Below are positions 48,759-57,970 of a stretch of 64,000 bases of DNA, in pieces. Every line of letters starts with the position of its first letter. Position 1 is the stretch's first letter. Position numbers and translations under genes: made by a program. Origin of the DNA: an uncultured Ignavibacteria bacterium (lineage in GTDB: Bacteria > Bacteroidota > Ignavibacteria > Kapaibacteriales > UBA2268); NCBI GenBank assembly GCA_903862655.1, contig CAIOZA010000015.1, positions 1 to 64,000 of the forward strand, written 5' to 3'. The notes below the pieces were generated by a model. That model did no database searches. It had not been told where the DNA came from and was given only the letters and a program-made list of their open reading frames with translations.

Positions 48759-50342
48759 CTACTGAGCTGGTGGTGAATTTGGCAATTTGATTATAAATGT
48801 GGTTCCCATATTCTCTTGGCTTTCCACCTGTATGGTTCCCTTGTGCAATTCAATGCATTTCTTTACAATACCCAATCCTAGTCCATAGCCGGCAGTAGTT
48901 GTGATATTCGAAGCACGGTAGAAAGTCTCGAATAGATTCTGGATGTCTTCCTTGGGTATCCCAATTCCAAAGTCCTTTACTATGAAAATTGCTTCGTCTG
49001 AATTAACTTCAACATTTAGTACTATGTCTTTTTCCGGAGTTGAGTATTTGACTGCATTCGAGAGCAGGTTAGTTAAAATATGGGCAACCAGAGTCTCATC
49101 CAGATAAATCTCCTCATTGGTAGTAACAAAATTATATTGGATTGGTCTTTCTAATTTATTAGTGATCTCAATGTTTCTGATTACCGATTTACAGAATGGA
49201 TTAAGCTCTAGCAATTCTATACTGAATTCATATTTATCTGATTCGAGTTTGTCCACTGTCAGTACATTTTCGAGTAGATGTGTCATGCTCAGAACTGTAC
49301 TCTGAATCCGATCAAAATGCTTTGCCTTTTCTTCAACTGTCCAGTTATCGCTGTAACGTCTCAACAAATCAGACGACAACATTATTGACGTTAGCGGTGT
49401 TCTGAATTCATGCGATATCATGTGAATGAATCTATGTTTCAATACATTCAGATCCTTTTGCTTCTCAAGGGCGATTCTCATTCTTTCGTCAGATTCTTTC
49501 CTCTCGGTTATATCTATTGCAGTCAGGATAACCCAAGATGGTGCATCATCTGAAACTATGTATTCAAACGATACAAGCGCAGTCCTCTCCGAGCCATCCT
49601 TCTTTGTCAGGTTCAATTCCTGATTGTCTATGTTCATATTGACTTTTGATATTTCTATCAGTTCTCTAAGTACAGATAAATCAGACCAAAGTGATACATT
49701 CTCGATCTTCTTATGCAGTAGCTCATCGGCACTATAGCCAGTGAATTCCTCGAATGATGCATTTACATCGATATATGTGTTTTCTTCAACGCCTATCATA
49801 GCAATAGCGATAGGACTTGAATAAAACAATTTACTGAATACAAATTCACCCGTATCGGCTTCATCAGATTCAATTTTGTCAAACGTTACATCCTCACAAT
49901 TTTCGAGTATATACCTTCGGATGTTGTTCCCATCACATATCAGCGATTTAGTTGTTTTAAAAATCTTAAGTGTGTTATTCTTGGTTTTTCTTAGTTCAGT
50001 TTCAATTTCAATAGGTCCACCAGTGACTATTAGCTCTGAATCGGTCTGATTGTAATATTCTGCCAGTTCCTTTGTGTAGATCTGAAATGCTGTTTTACCG
50101 GATAAGTCTTCGAGTGAATACCCAGTTGCCTTCTCAGCAGCGGCATTTAGATATATAAATTTGAATGATTCAGCGTCTTTGACGAACACAGGATTGGGAA
50201 GATTATCAAGAATTGACCTGAAAAATTGGTTTGCCATCAATATGTCAGAAGTCTCTCCCTCGGCCTGATTAGCCTTAGAATCACTCGAGTCAGCTACATT
50301 TTCCTGACTGTTGCCAAGTAATAGATGAAGAGGTATGGACAT
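48759..50342 (-). CDS. PAS-PAS sensor histidine kinase
   Basis: 527 residues, no membrane helix, so cytoplasmic. PAS1 at about 38-150 (FRSILDNLPNPVFVKDAESF), PAS2 at about 170-290 (SPIAIAMIGVEENTYIDVNASFEEFTGYS). HisKA with phospho-acceptor His311 in HMISHEFRTPLTSIML. HATPase_c with N box LLSNAVKYSTPEKDI, G1 VKDFGIGIPKEDI, F box FETFYRASN and G2 GYGLGLGIVKKC. No receiver domain and no adjacent response regulator: an orphan kinase. The second histidine kinase in the window (59.4-60.9 kb) has closely similar catalytic motifs. Ligand of the PAS domains unknown. Confidence 0.92.
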   Translation of the reverse strand: MSIPLHLLLGNSQENVADSSDSKANQAEGETSDILMANQFFRSILDNLPNPVFVKDAESFKFIYLNAAAEKATGYSLEDLSGKTAFQIYTKELAEYYNQTDSELIVTGGPIEIETELRKTKNNTLKIFKTTKSLICDGNNIRRYILENCEDVTFDKIESDEADTGEFVFSKLFYSSPIAIAMIGVEENTYIDVNASFEEFTGYSADELLHKKIENVSLWSDLSVLRELIEISKVNMNIDNQELNLTKKDGSERTALVSFEYIVSDDAPSWVILTAIDITERKESDERMRIALEKQKDLNVLKHRFIHMISHEFRTPLTSIMLSSDLLRRYSDNWTVEEKAKHFDRIQSTVLSMTHLLENVLTVDKLESDKYEFSIELLELNPFCKSVIRNIEITNKLERPIQYNFVTTNEEIYLDETLVAHILTNLLSNAVKYSTPEKDIVLNVEVNSDEAIFIVKDFGIGIPKEDIQNLFETFYRASNITTTAGYGLGLGIVKKCIELHKGTIQVESQENMGTTFIIKLPNSPPAQ

Positions 50343-50439
50343 AGGAAATGACTTTATTTATTGTTTTGCATTAATCACCAAGAGTAATATCGACAATTCC
50401 CATGAAAAAATGAAGTATTAAATTCCTATTGCAGTAATA

Positions 50440-52038
50440 TTATTCAGGAATCTTCGGTTCTGCCATTATAACTTCCTCCCGACTAAGAGTTACACTGCCC
50501 GGGTTAGCACCTTTTGGCTTATGTACGTACTTTTTGTAAGTATAACAAACAGGCGTATATTTTGCCTTTTTGGCACCTGAATAATAAGCAGTTATTGACG
50601 CAGCTTTCTGCATTATATGCTTAGGAACCTTCTCTTCTTTGTTCAATCTCAGCACTGCATGCGAACCAGAGGAACCTCTTGCGTGAAACCAAAGATCATT
50701 AGGTTTGGCAAACCTGAGTGTCAGCTCATCATTGTTAGCAGCATTCTTGCCAACATAAAGAATGTAACCATCGCCAAGATCAAACATCCTGAAGCGTGAT
50801 TCCTGCTCCTGTTCTACGTTTTCCTGTTTGAGGATATCTTTGTATTCACCCATGATTTTTTCAAATTCCTTCTTTGTTTGTGCATCAGTTAGTTTCTGTA
50901 AGGCTGTGGACGATCTGCTCAATTTTTCTTTCAATTGCGGCAGAAGTCTTTGCCTTGCCTCATAAGCCTGAACAAGATCTTTTGATTTATCGAAATACCT
51001 TTTAGCATTCTCGGCAAGATTCAGCTCTGTCTTAAGCTTGATTTCCCTCGAATCCCCATTCCAGTCATTTAAGACGATTTTATCTCCGTATTTTGTCTTA
51101 ATATCCGGCTGCGACAGAAGTAATTCAGCAAACAATCTGTACTTTTTCTGCCGTTCGTCATTCAACTCAACATGAGTTGTTTGCTCTATTCTCGATTGAA
51201 GTTTATCGCGGATTCTCGTCAATCTCGGAATGATATTCTTTTTAAGCTGAGTAACCTCTGACTCAATCAGATCCTTCCTGATTCTATGTTCAATAGCCTT
51301 ACTTATTGATGAATATGTTCCGATTATCTCAGGATAATCATCAATTGGAATCAATGATAGCAATAACTCACCGAATTTGTTTCTAAGCAGGTAAAACTCA
51401 TTCGATGCTAGAATCTCGGTTTTGAATTTAACTGCCGACTCAATCAGCTCAATAAGCTTATCTTGACCGATTTCGCTTACTTTTGTTTCCGTGTTAAAAT
51501 TTATGTTCTTTAGAAATTGTTTTGCATAATATTTTCCAAGATAAGGATAAACAGCAGAAAGATGCTTCAATATGCTTTTATCTTCAGGTTCTGAGTATTC
51601 CTTATCAACGAACAGATTCTTCGTTGTCTTGCCCTTCAGGTCGGTTCCAGCTTTGAAAGAATCGACAATGTTTATCCCCTCAGCCAGAATAATATTATTC
51701 CTGCTTCCTCCAAAAAGAAGGACTATGAGAGTAGCTCTCCCAAGCTGTAGCTTGATTACCCTGTCATCCGACTTTAATGTTACTTCGGTCAGCTTTGATC
51801 CTATTAATCGAGGTAATAGATCTGTTGAGTTGGATCCGGCACGGTTGAATGATTGTCTTAGATAAAGCGCACCGTATCTGGCTTCACCTCTAAACTGCAT
51901 ATAATAAATATTTTCGCCATCATAAAAACCAAGCATCAGGCTGTCCTTTTCCTGTGTGAAGCACTCGACAAGAACAGAACCGCATAATGTCCTTAGTTCA
52001 TCTGTAAGCTTTTCTAATGTGTAATGGTGTCTTAACAT
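50440..52038 (-). CDS. rqcH: RqcH / NFACT-family ribosome quality-control protein
   Basis: 532 residues. Bacterial homologue of Rqc2/NEMF: binds tRNA-blocked 50S subunits and adds C-terminal alanine tails to stalled nascent chains. NFACT-N at about 1-190 with the conserved Asp-Arg pair in KSDDRVIKLQLG near 92-103; HhH-like middle; a coiled-coil region at about 255-400; and NFACT-R at about 420-510 with DLWFHARGSSGSHAVLR, VPKHIMQKAASITAYYSGAK and VCYTYKKYVHKPKGANPGSV. All domains are present, and it lies directly downstream of yicC. Confidence 0.93.
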   Translation of the reverse strand: MLRHHYTLEKLTDELRTLCGSVLVECFTQEKDSLMLGFYDGENIYYMQFRGEARYGALYLRQSFNRAGSNSTDLLPRLIGSKLTEVTLKSDDRVIKLQLGRATLIVLLFGGSRNNIILAEGINIVDSFKAGTDLKGKTTKNLFVDKEYSEPEDKSILKHLSAVYPYLGKYYAKQFLKNINFNTETKVSEIGQDKLIELIESAVKFKTEILASNEFYLLRNKFGELLLSLIPIDDYPEIIGTYSSISKAIEHRIRKDLIESEVTQLKKNIIPRLTRIRDKLQSRIEQTTHVELNDERQKKYRLFAELLLSQPDIKTKYGDKIVLNDWNGDSREIKLKTELNLAENAKRYFDKSKDLVQAYEARQRLLPQLKEKLSRSSTALQKLTDAQTKKEFEKIMGEYKDILKQENVEQEQESRFRMFDLGDGYILYVGKNAANNDELTLRFAKPNDLWFHARGSSGSHAVLRLNKEEKVPKHIMQKAASITAYYSGAKKAKYTPVCYTYKKYVHKPKGANPGSVTLSREEVIMAEPKIPE

Positions 52039-52042
52039 GTGT

Positions 52043-52083
52043 AAAAAAGAAAACTCATTCCGGTGTGTCCCAAAATGAGTTTA
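52043..52083 (-). terminator. Terminator-like hairpin between yicC and rqcH
   Basis: Minus-strand AAACTCATT (52083-52073) pairs with AATGAGTTT (52059-52051) around 13 bases and is followed by TCTTTTTT. It probably ends yicC transcription or tunes read-through into rqcH, whose ATG follows within a few bases. Confidence 0.75.
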
Positions 52084-52102
52084 AATTTGATTTCTATAAT
52101 TA

Positions 52103-52978
52103 TTATTCAATATTTTGGATTTGTTCTCTGATTCTCTCAATTTCTTCCTTCAGATTCACAACAATCTGAGAGATTTCAGCACTGTCTGATTTCGATCCGA
52201 TAGTATTTGTTTCACGATTCATCTCCTGAACCAAGAAGTTAAGCTTCTGGCCAACAGGTTCTTTGTCTTTCAAAATCTCATTGAAGAACTTAATGTGTGA
52301 TTTAAGTCTTACGCATTCTTCAGAAACGTCCAGCCTGTTGGCTATCATCACGATTTCCATCTGGATTCTTGTCTCATCAATTTCATCGCTTTCGAAGAGC
52401 TGTGCGATTTTATGACGAAGTTTTTCTCTTTCATCAGGAACGCGCTGAACGCTCAGCACTTCGACTTTTTCAACTGCATGTCCAATTTTCTTAACTCTTG
52501 CCTGAACATCCTTAATGATGTTCTGTCCTTCTTTTTGACGCATTCTGTCTAGATTTCTCAATGCTTCAATCATTGCCTTACGAACTATTTTCCAGTCATA
52601 TTCACTGTCAACATCATCCTGCTTGTTATTGAATAACTGCGAGAATGAGAGCAGATGGTCCAGTGATACCGGTTCTTTTATCTTCAATTTTTTATTTAGA
52701 GATTTAAGGGAATCGTATGTTGCTTGAGCTGCCTCCTCGTTGATAGAGAACAATTTCTCTTGCGACTCATACTCAAGGTTGACACTCAGAGCAACAGAGC
52801 CTCTTGCAAGATTGGCCTTCACCAGATCTCGGATATCAAGTTCCTTGTAATAAAGTGATTTTGGGAGCTTACAGTTAATATCAAGATATCTTCCATTCAA
52901 ACTCTTAACTTCGACAGTTGCTTTTGTCCCTTTATCTGAAGCTTCAGCTTTACTGAAGCCTGTCATGCTTTTCACCAT
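52103..52978 (-). CDS. yicC: YicC-family endoribonuclease
   Basis: 291 residues. N-terminal hallmark KSMTGFSKAEASDKGTKATV, then VEVKSLNGRYLDINCKLPKS near 23-42 and ARGSVALSVNLEY near 59-71. The C-terminal DUF1732 part has IQMEIVMIANRLDVSEECVR near 209-228 and LNFLVQEMNRETNTIGSKS near 250-268. Family members are RNases reported to act on sRNAs in E. coli; the substrate here is unknown. Two frames of Met open the gene closely; Met1 fits the family. Divergent from the GT39 gene. Confidence 0.95.
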   Translation of the reverse strand: MVKSMTGFSKAEASDKGTKATVEVKSLNGRYLDINCKLPKSLYYKELDIRDLVKANLARGSVALSVNLEYESQEKLFSINEEAAQATYDSLKSLNKKLKIKEPVSLDHLLSFSQLFNNKQDDVDSEYDWKIVRKAMIEALRNLDRMRQKEGQNIIKDVQARVKKIGHAVEKVEVLSVQRVPDEREKLRHKIAQLFESDEIDETRIQMEIVMIANRLDVSEECVRLKSHIKFFNEILKDKEPVGQKLNFLVQEMNRETNTIGSKSDSAEISQIVVNLKEEIERIREQIQNIE

Positions 52979-53334
52979 AAATCTTTTAATCCGTTGTATT
53001 TAAATAAACTTCAAAATTAACACATTTTCGCCGTTATCCCAAATAAGAGATGAATTCAGACAGGATATTGTATCTTGTAGCATAAAAAAGTTTAACGTAA
53101 AATCGTCTGAACTGTGGTTCTTGCCAATAAGGTTTCAATTTTCATTTTTTCTAAATCGAGTTGTTAGAGCTTCTGTTTAATTTTTTTTCTTTATTTTCAA
53201 AAATTGTTGTGAACAAATTTATCAATTTATATAGCAACAATATATAAAAAAGTTCGTTTGAATAACAGCATCTGTGATTTTTTTGAAATATCATCAGGTA
53301 AATACTAAAACATGAATTATTAATTAGTGAATGT
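52979..53334. other. Gene-free divergent promoter region
   Basis: 356 AT-rich bases between yicC (minus) and the GT39 gene (plus). It must hold both promoters. I see T-rich tracts (near 53178-53200) but no repeat, RNA gene or ORF that I would support. Confidence 0.5.
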
Positions 53335-55029
53335 ATGCCCGAAAAAAAAGATTTTAAATATTATATTCTGATTATTATTGTTGCGTCGCTCCTGTTTATC
53401 CCAAACATAGGTAATGTGCATCTGTTCGATTGGGATGAGATCAACTTTGCTGAAGCAGCGCGGGAGATGATTGTCACGGGCGACTATCTTACTGTAAGAA
53501 TCGATTATCAGCCGTTCAGCGAGAAACCTCCTCTCTTCATCTGGTTTCAGGCGATATCAATGAATATATTCGGAGTGAATGAATTTGCGGCTCGACTTCC
53601 AAATGCATTGATCGGAATTGTGTCGCTTATTTTCATTTTCAATATCTCACGAAAAATCTTTGATGAGAAATTCGGACTACTTTGGGTAGTAACATATCTT
53701 GGTTCAATTCTGCCTCATTTCTATTTTAAATCAGGTATAATCGATCCGCTATTCAATCTCTTTATATTCACAGGCGTGTATTTCATTTACAGGCATTTCT
53801 CTGATAACCCTGAGTTCTCAAATGCAAGGAAGATTGATAAAACACTTGTTATATCAGGATTGATGATATCTCTGGCAGTTCTGACCAAAGGACCTGTCGG
53901 ATTACTACTACCGGCATTATGCGTGTTAGCATTTTGGTTTCTAGGCAGAAAAAAGCTGAAGTTTCCTTTTTTGAAACTGGTAGTGTTAAGCATTATTTCG
54001 ATGACTCCGTTTCTTGTTTGGAAAATAGTAGTTATTCTGTACACTGCCGACCATCAGTCATTAATTGAATTTATCCTTTATCAGATCAGGCTTTTGACAA
54101 CAGCTGATGCAGGACATGGCGGACCTTTTTATTATCATTTTGTTATACTTATGATCGGATGTTTCCCTGCCTCAATCTTTGCGTTGCGATCATTCAAGCT
54201 TCAGCTGGAAGATAATTTCAAGCAAAGCAGTTTTAAATTGTGGAATATCATTCTCTTGTCAGTAGTTTTAATAGTTTTCTCTATAGTCGAAACAAAAATT
54301 GTTCACTATTCATCACTTGCGTATTTCCCGATAACTTTTCTGGGAGCCTATTTTGCTTATTCGCTGATTTATAGGAATAATTCATGGAAAACATCAACTA
54401 ATTGGCTGATAGGAATCTTTGGGCTTATTATCGCATCATTATTTATAATTATTCCGTTCGTGTTCAAGAACGTTAGCTCAGTTCTTCCTTACATTAAAGA
54501 TAAGTTAACATTGGAACTGTTAAAGACAAATGTTTACTGGTCGGGATATGAAGCTTTGGTAGGAGTTGCTTTTCTTCTTATACTGATCGATTCTATGATT
54601 CATTTCTACAAAAAACAACATTTGCAGGGTTATCTGGTTTTATTCTTCGGAACAGCAATAACGCTGTTTCTGTTCATGACTATCTTTGTGCCCAAGATCG
54701 AACCATACACTCAGGGTGCTACAGTTGAGTTTTACGAAAAGCTTAGCACGCAGAATGTTTACTTTGAAGCCGTCGGCTATAAAAGCTATGCACCTTACTT
54801 CTATGGGAAAATGAAGTTAGAGAATTCAGATCTTACAATTGAGAGGAGATTTCATCAAAAGAGAAGTGATTGGATATTGACAGGAGTAATAGATAAACCT
54901 GCATACTTTTCAGCTAAAATTACAAGTGTTGACGGAATCAAAAAGGATTATCCCGATTTGATTGAACTTTACCGCAAGAATGGATTTGTCTTTTTTATAA
55001 GAATGCCAATAACGGCTATTGCTAATTAA
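53335..55029 (+). CDS. GT39/ArnT-like membrane glycosyltransferase
   Basis: 564 residues. Polyprenyl-phosphate-sugar-dependent glycosyltransferase of the PMT/ArnT superfamily. The first loop carries the acidic motif FDWDEINFAEAAREM at about 30-44 and the phrase YQPFSEKPPLFIWFQAISMN near 61-80, both typical. Roughly eleven or twelve hydrophobic helices fill residues 10-450 (LNALIGIVSLIFIFNI-like, GPVGLLLPALCVLAFWFLG), then a soluble C-terminal domain of about 110 residues. Acceptor, lipid A or protein, cannot be told. The start codon at 53335 may be preceded by another in-frame start, but none is visible close by. Confidence 0.9.
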   Translation: MPEKKDFKYYILIIIVASLLFIPNIGNVHLFDWDEINFAEAAREMIVTGDYLTVRIDYQPFSEKPPLFIWFQAISMNIFGVNEFAARLPNALIGIVSLIFIFNISRKIFDEKFGLLWVVTYLGSILPHFYFKSGIIDPLFNLFIFTGVYFIYRHFSDNPEFSNARKIDKTLVISGLMISLAVLTKGPVGLLLPALCVLAFWFLGRKKLKFPFLKLVVLSIISMTPFLVWKIVVILYTADHQSLIEFILYQIRLLTTADAGHGGPFYYHFVILMIGCFPASIFALRSFKLQLEDNFKQSSFKLWNIILLSVVLIVFSIVETKIVHYSSLAYFPITFLGAYFAYSLIYRNNSWKTSTNWLIGIFGLIIASLFIIIPFVFKNVSSVLPYIKDKLTLELLKTNVYWSGYEALVGVAFLLILIDSMIHFYKKQHLQGYLVLFFGTAITLFLFMTIFVPKIEPYTQGATVEFYEKLSTQNVYFEAVGYKSYAPYFYGKMKLENSDLTIERRFHQKRSDWILTGVIDKPAYFSAKITSVDGIKKDYPDLIELYRKNGFVFFIRMPITAIAN

Positions 55030-55644
55030 TCAGAATTTGATAAAACCAGCTAAATGCTCAGCTTCAGTCAGGTGCAATATAAGATTCTCATCTATTAGCT
55101 CTTGTACGGCTAATTTTACCTTTTCCAATGCAACATTGTTATTATAAGCAAAATGCCAGATATCTGTTGGCATAGCCGAAATATTTAGCAGAAGAGACTG
55201 ACCGAGAGTAAGACTATCTCTTCTCATAAATCTTTCCATTATCGAATCGACAAACATCTTTGCTTCGGCTCCATCAATATGTTCCGGTGTAAAGAAGTAA
55301 TTGTCATTATCCAATAAATCGCATATAGGAAATCCAATCGATTTATCAATCAGAACAGGAAGAAACGAGATACTTGCAAAGTATAAATCTTCCTCAGAAT
55401 TTGCCCAAAGATCGTTCCAAACGGAAATATCTTCTTTCTTCAACCATTCGAAAAATTTTATTTCTCTTTCAGGAAACTTAATCAAGAATTTTCCATTGAA
55501 AAGCTCCGCAATTTGATGTGCTGTTTGATTATCTATTGATAGATAAATATCTTCGGGTATTGTTAAATACTTATTGTTCGAATCCTGATTGGTAAACCAG
55601 TTAATAGCTTCTTCAGGAGTAATTTTTGTGCCGATTGCTGCCAT
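55030..55644 (-). CDS. Hypothetical cytoplasmic protein
   Basis: 204 residues, no signal peptide or membrane helix, acidic and largely helical. No domain recognised. Phrases that could help a search: EEAINWFTNQDSNNKYLTIP, FEWLKKEDISVWNDLWANSE and VKLAVQELIDENLILHLTEA. Its stop codon directly abuts the stop of the convergent GT39 gene, with no base between, so there is no room for terminators. Lies downstream of rpmG on the same strand after a terminator. Confidence 0.65.
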   Translation of the reverse strand: MAAIGTKITPEEAINWFTNQDSNNKYLTIPEDIYLSIDNQTAHQIAELFNGKFLIKFPEREIKFFEWLKKEDISVWNDLWANSEEDLYFASISFLPVLIDKSIGFPICDLLDNDNYFFTPEHIDGAEAKMFVDSIMERFMRRDSLTLGQSLLLNISAMPTDIWHFAYNNNVALEKVKLAVQELIDENLILHLTEAEHLAGFIKF

Positions 55645-55696
55645 ATTATTTTAATTATTGACTAATTTAGGGGTATTTTATTTAACTATTAAAATA

Positions 55697-55730
55697 TGAA
55701 AAACCCTCAGCTGGTTCACAGCCGAGGGTT
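55697..55730 (-). terminator. Rho-independent terminator of rpmG
   Basis: Minus-strand AACCCTCGGCTG pairs with CAGCTGAGGGTT (one mismatch) around five bases, followed by TTTC. 24 bases after the rpmG stop. Confidence 0.85.
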
Positions 55731-55753
55731 AGTAACAACTTAAACAAAGAAAA

Positions 55754-55933
55754 TTATCTAACTTCTTTGTGAACAGTATGGCGACGCAGGAAAGGATTGT
55801 ATTTTTTAATCTCAATTCTTTCTGTTGTATTGTTCTTGTTCTTCTGTGTCGTATAGCGTGATGCAGGCTTGCCTTCTTTTCTGGCTTCTGTACACTCTAT
55901 TGTGATATTAATTCTGGTTTCTTTCTTTGCCAT
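55754..55933 (-). CDS. rpmG: 50S ribosomal protein L33
   Basis: 59 residues reading [19 protein letters not shown] at the start, [20 protein letters not shown] in the middle and [14 protein letters not shown] at the end: the complete L33 pattern. Only one Cys is present, so this is the zinc-independent (C-minus) form without the two CxxC pairs. The start at 55933 follows AAGGAATTGAACA. A possible -7 box TATTTTTG lies on the minus strand at 55976-55969. Single gene with a terminator; the usual neighbour rpmB is not seen here. Confidence 0.95.
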   Translation of the reverse strand: MAKKETRINITIECTEARKEGKPASRYTTQKNKNNTTERIEIKKYNPFLRRHTVHKEVR

Positions 55934-56139
55934 TGTTCAATTCCTTGATTGATATTTTTTAAGGACTTCAAAAATAAGACTTTTAATCAAAATAAAAAAA
56001 TAAAAGATTGCTTTTTGTTCAAATTTTGCAATATTTTTTTTGAATGACTGTAAAATGTTACTAGCAACACAATAATTACAGAAAATTAATATTTATTAAG
56101 ATTAATGTAACAAATTAACATGTTCTGTGTATATAGCGT

Positions 56140-56156
56140 ATTAACTATTTGTTAAT
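56140..56156 (+). promoter_or_regulatory. Candidate operator for the MarR regulator
   Basis: Perfect palindrome ATTAAC-TATTT-GTTAAT, 57 bases before the marR-type ATG. A related half-site pair (GTAACAAATTAAC) lies just upstream near 56107-56119. Palindromes of this size and place are typical MarR autoregulatory sites, but AT-rich sequence makes chance likely. Confidence 0.35.
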
Positions 56157-56213
56157 ATAAAATTTAATGTGTAAAATAACATTTTTCAAACACTTATTTA
56201 CTAAAGGAAAAAG

Positions 56214-56684
56214 ATGAGTACTCCAACAAATCTCCCAGTCGAAACAGAACAATCAAGCCTTCTAGCTAATCTCACACTCCAACTGGAAAAATTTTGCCAG
56301 GTTAAAGAGTATTTCTTTGCTCACAAATTCAACCTTACACCTGCTGAATTCCGTTGCCTTCGTTTGATTAGAGAAAATGATTTAATTAACACAAAAGAAC
56401 TAGCCAGATTGATGAAGCTGACTCCAGGCAGAATTACACATCTGCTTAATGCTCTCGAAAGAAAAAATCTTATCGATAGAGCTATCGATAAAAGAGACAG
56501 ACGTTCAATTCAGGTTTCTTTGACCGAACATAGCGGTGAGTTTATTGCTAAAATTATTTCGGAATACCAGAAACTTCACGAAGGAATTTTAAATAATTTA
56601 CCGGCTGACAAACGTGATGAAATCATGAGTAACTTGAATATTTTCTTCATTGCACTCAGAGATTGGGCAGGCGAAAAAATATAG
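56214..56684 (+). CDS. MarR-family transcriptional regulator
   Basis: 156 residues. Winged-helix core: LTPAEFRCLRLIRENDLINTKE near 41-62, ARLMKLTPGRITHLLNALERKN near 64-85 (recognition helix), and RAIDKRDRRSIQVSLTEHSG near 88-107 (wing with the DxRD-type motif). Cys28 and Cys48 could allow redox or sulfur sensing; this is inference. The rhodanese lipoprotein gene starts 35 bases downstream on the same strand and is the most likely co-transcribed partner. Confidence 0.92.
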   Translation: MSTPTNLPVETEQSSLLANLTLQLEKFCQVKEYFFAHKFNLTPAEFRCLRLIRENDLINTKELARLMKLTPGRITHLLNALERKNLIDRAIDKRDRRSIQVSLTEHSGEFIAKIISEYQKLHEGILNNLPADKRDEIMSNLNIFFIALRDWAGEKI

Positions 56685-56719
56685 TATTTCTCTCACAAGC
56701 ACATTTAAAGGTTTTCATT

Positions 56720-57754
56720 ATGTCAGTAAAAATATTTTCTACAGGTTTTAAACTTCGATTAATGCTTGCTCTAATAGCGTTTGTCATAGTATCATGTTCA
56801 GATAAAACAACAAATCCTCCGGCACAAACAGAATCTGACATTCTGGCACCTTATCTGGAGTCCTTTGTTGTAGTAGCACCTTATCTTAACACACTGCCTA
56901 ACTATGTAGCTCCTACTGATATAAGAACAAAAGTTCAGGGTGGAGATGCAACCTGGTCAGTTATTGATATCCGTTCATCAGCACTCTTTGCAGAAGGGCA
57001 CATTAAATCGGCTATCAATGTTAACTTTAGCGACTTGTTGAATTTTTACGGCGGAAATGGACTGAAAAGCAAAGTAAAAGTTATTTTGGTCTGCGAAACC
57101 GGTCAAACTTCAGGCTATGCAGTTTCCTTGCTAAGGATAGCAGGAGCAACCAATGTCTATTCTCTTAAGTTTGGTATGTCCTCATGGAATTCAAGCTGTG
57201 ATGTGTGGTCAGCTAATGTTGGTAACGACTACGAAAGTAGTTTTGTGAAAACTGACGATCTCAAGCCTTCTTCTACTTTTAATTTGCCGACGATTACAAC
57301 CGGCAAGACAACAGCTTCAGAAATTGCTAAAGCCAGAGTAGAAGATTTATTAGCTAGAGGATTTGGGGAAGCCACAATAAGTGCTAAAACAGTATTTGAT
57401 AACTTAAGTAATTACTTTATTGTCAGTTACTGGTCAAGTGCAAATTACATCGATCCGGGTCACATTCCAGGCTCTTATAACTTTCAACCTCTGGCGGCGA
57501 ATAACCCTGCCAGCGATCTAATGCTGTCTACATATCTAAAGCTTCTGCCTCCGGCCAAAACTATAGTGATTTACGACTATACCGGACAGATATCTGCCTA
57601 TGTCGTGGCTTATTTGAGAGTTCTTGGTTATGATGCCCGCTCGATTAATTTCGGCGGTAATGGCATGATCTATAATAAGATGATAGCTCAAAGCGGAACA
57701 GTTTCCTCTTCTTGGTCGTTAAAAGAATGTAAAGCTTATGATTTAGAAAAATAG
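56720..57754 (+). CDS. Lipoprotein with two rhodanese domains, the second lacking the catalytic Cys
   Basis: I place the start at 56720 (MSVKIFSTGF): the leader LRLMLALIAFVIVS runs into lipobox Cys26 (VSCSDKTTNPP). The frame also opens earlier at 56663, inside the MarR gene, which is unlikely. Rhodanese 1: WSVIDIRSSALFAEGHIKSA near 75-94 and the active-site loop LVCETGQTSGYA with Cys125. Rhodanese 2: YIDPGHIPGSYNFQPL near 246-261 and the loop IYDYTGQISAYV, where Asp286 replaces the Cys. Domain 1 may transfer persulfide sulfur in the periplasm or at the outer membrane; domain 2 is probably structural. Linked to the MarR gene; a terminator follows. Confidence 0.85.
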   Translation: MSVKIFSTGFKLRLMLALIAFVIVSCSDKTTNPPAQTESDILAPYLESFVVVAPYLNTLPNYVAPTDIRTKVQGGDATWSVIDIRSSALFAEGHIKSAINVNFSDLLNFYGGNGLKSKVKVILVCETGQTSGYAVSLLRIAGATNVYSLKFGMSSWNSSCDVWSANVGNDYESSFVKTDDLKPSSTFNLPTITTGKTTASEIAKARVEDLLARGFGEATISAKTVFDNLSNYFIVSYWSSANYIDPGHIPGSYNFQPLAANNPASDLMLSTYLKLLPPAKTIVIYDYTGQISAYVVAYLRVLGYDARSINFGGNGMIYNKMIAQSGTVSSSWSLKECKAYDLEK

Positions 57755-57781
57755 AATTCTTGTATAATACTTAATGCTAAA

Positions 57782-57818
57782 TAAAAGACTCCACTTCGAA
57801 TTTGGAGTCTTTTTTTAT
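57782..57818 (+). terminator. Rho-independent terminator of the MarR-rhodanese unit
   Basis: AAAAGACTCCA, nine bases, TGGAGTCTTTT, followed by T. 30 bases after the rhodanese stop. Confidence 0.92.
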
Positions 57819-57970
57819 TATTCGGATGTCTTGAACTTCGCCGGCAAAGTTTTTCTTCCAATGATTCTATTATTCCCTTGTACATAATCTAGTAATTGAA
57901 AATTTTTCGTATCTGTTTACGTGATTAATATCTAAATTAATCAAAAATTTAAATTATTTATTAGAAATAT

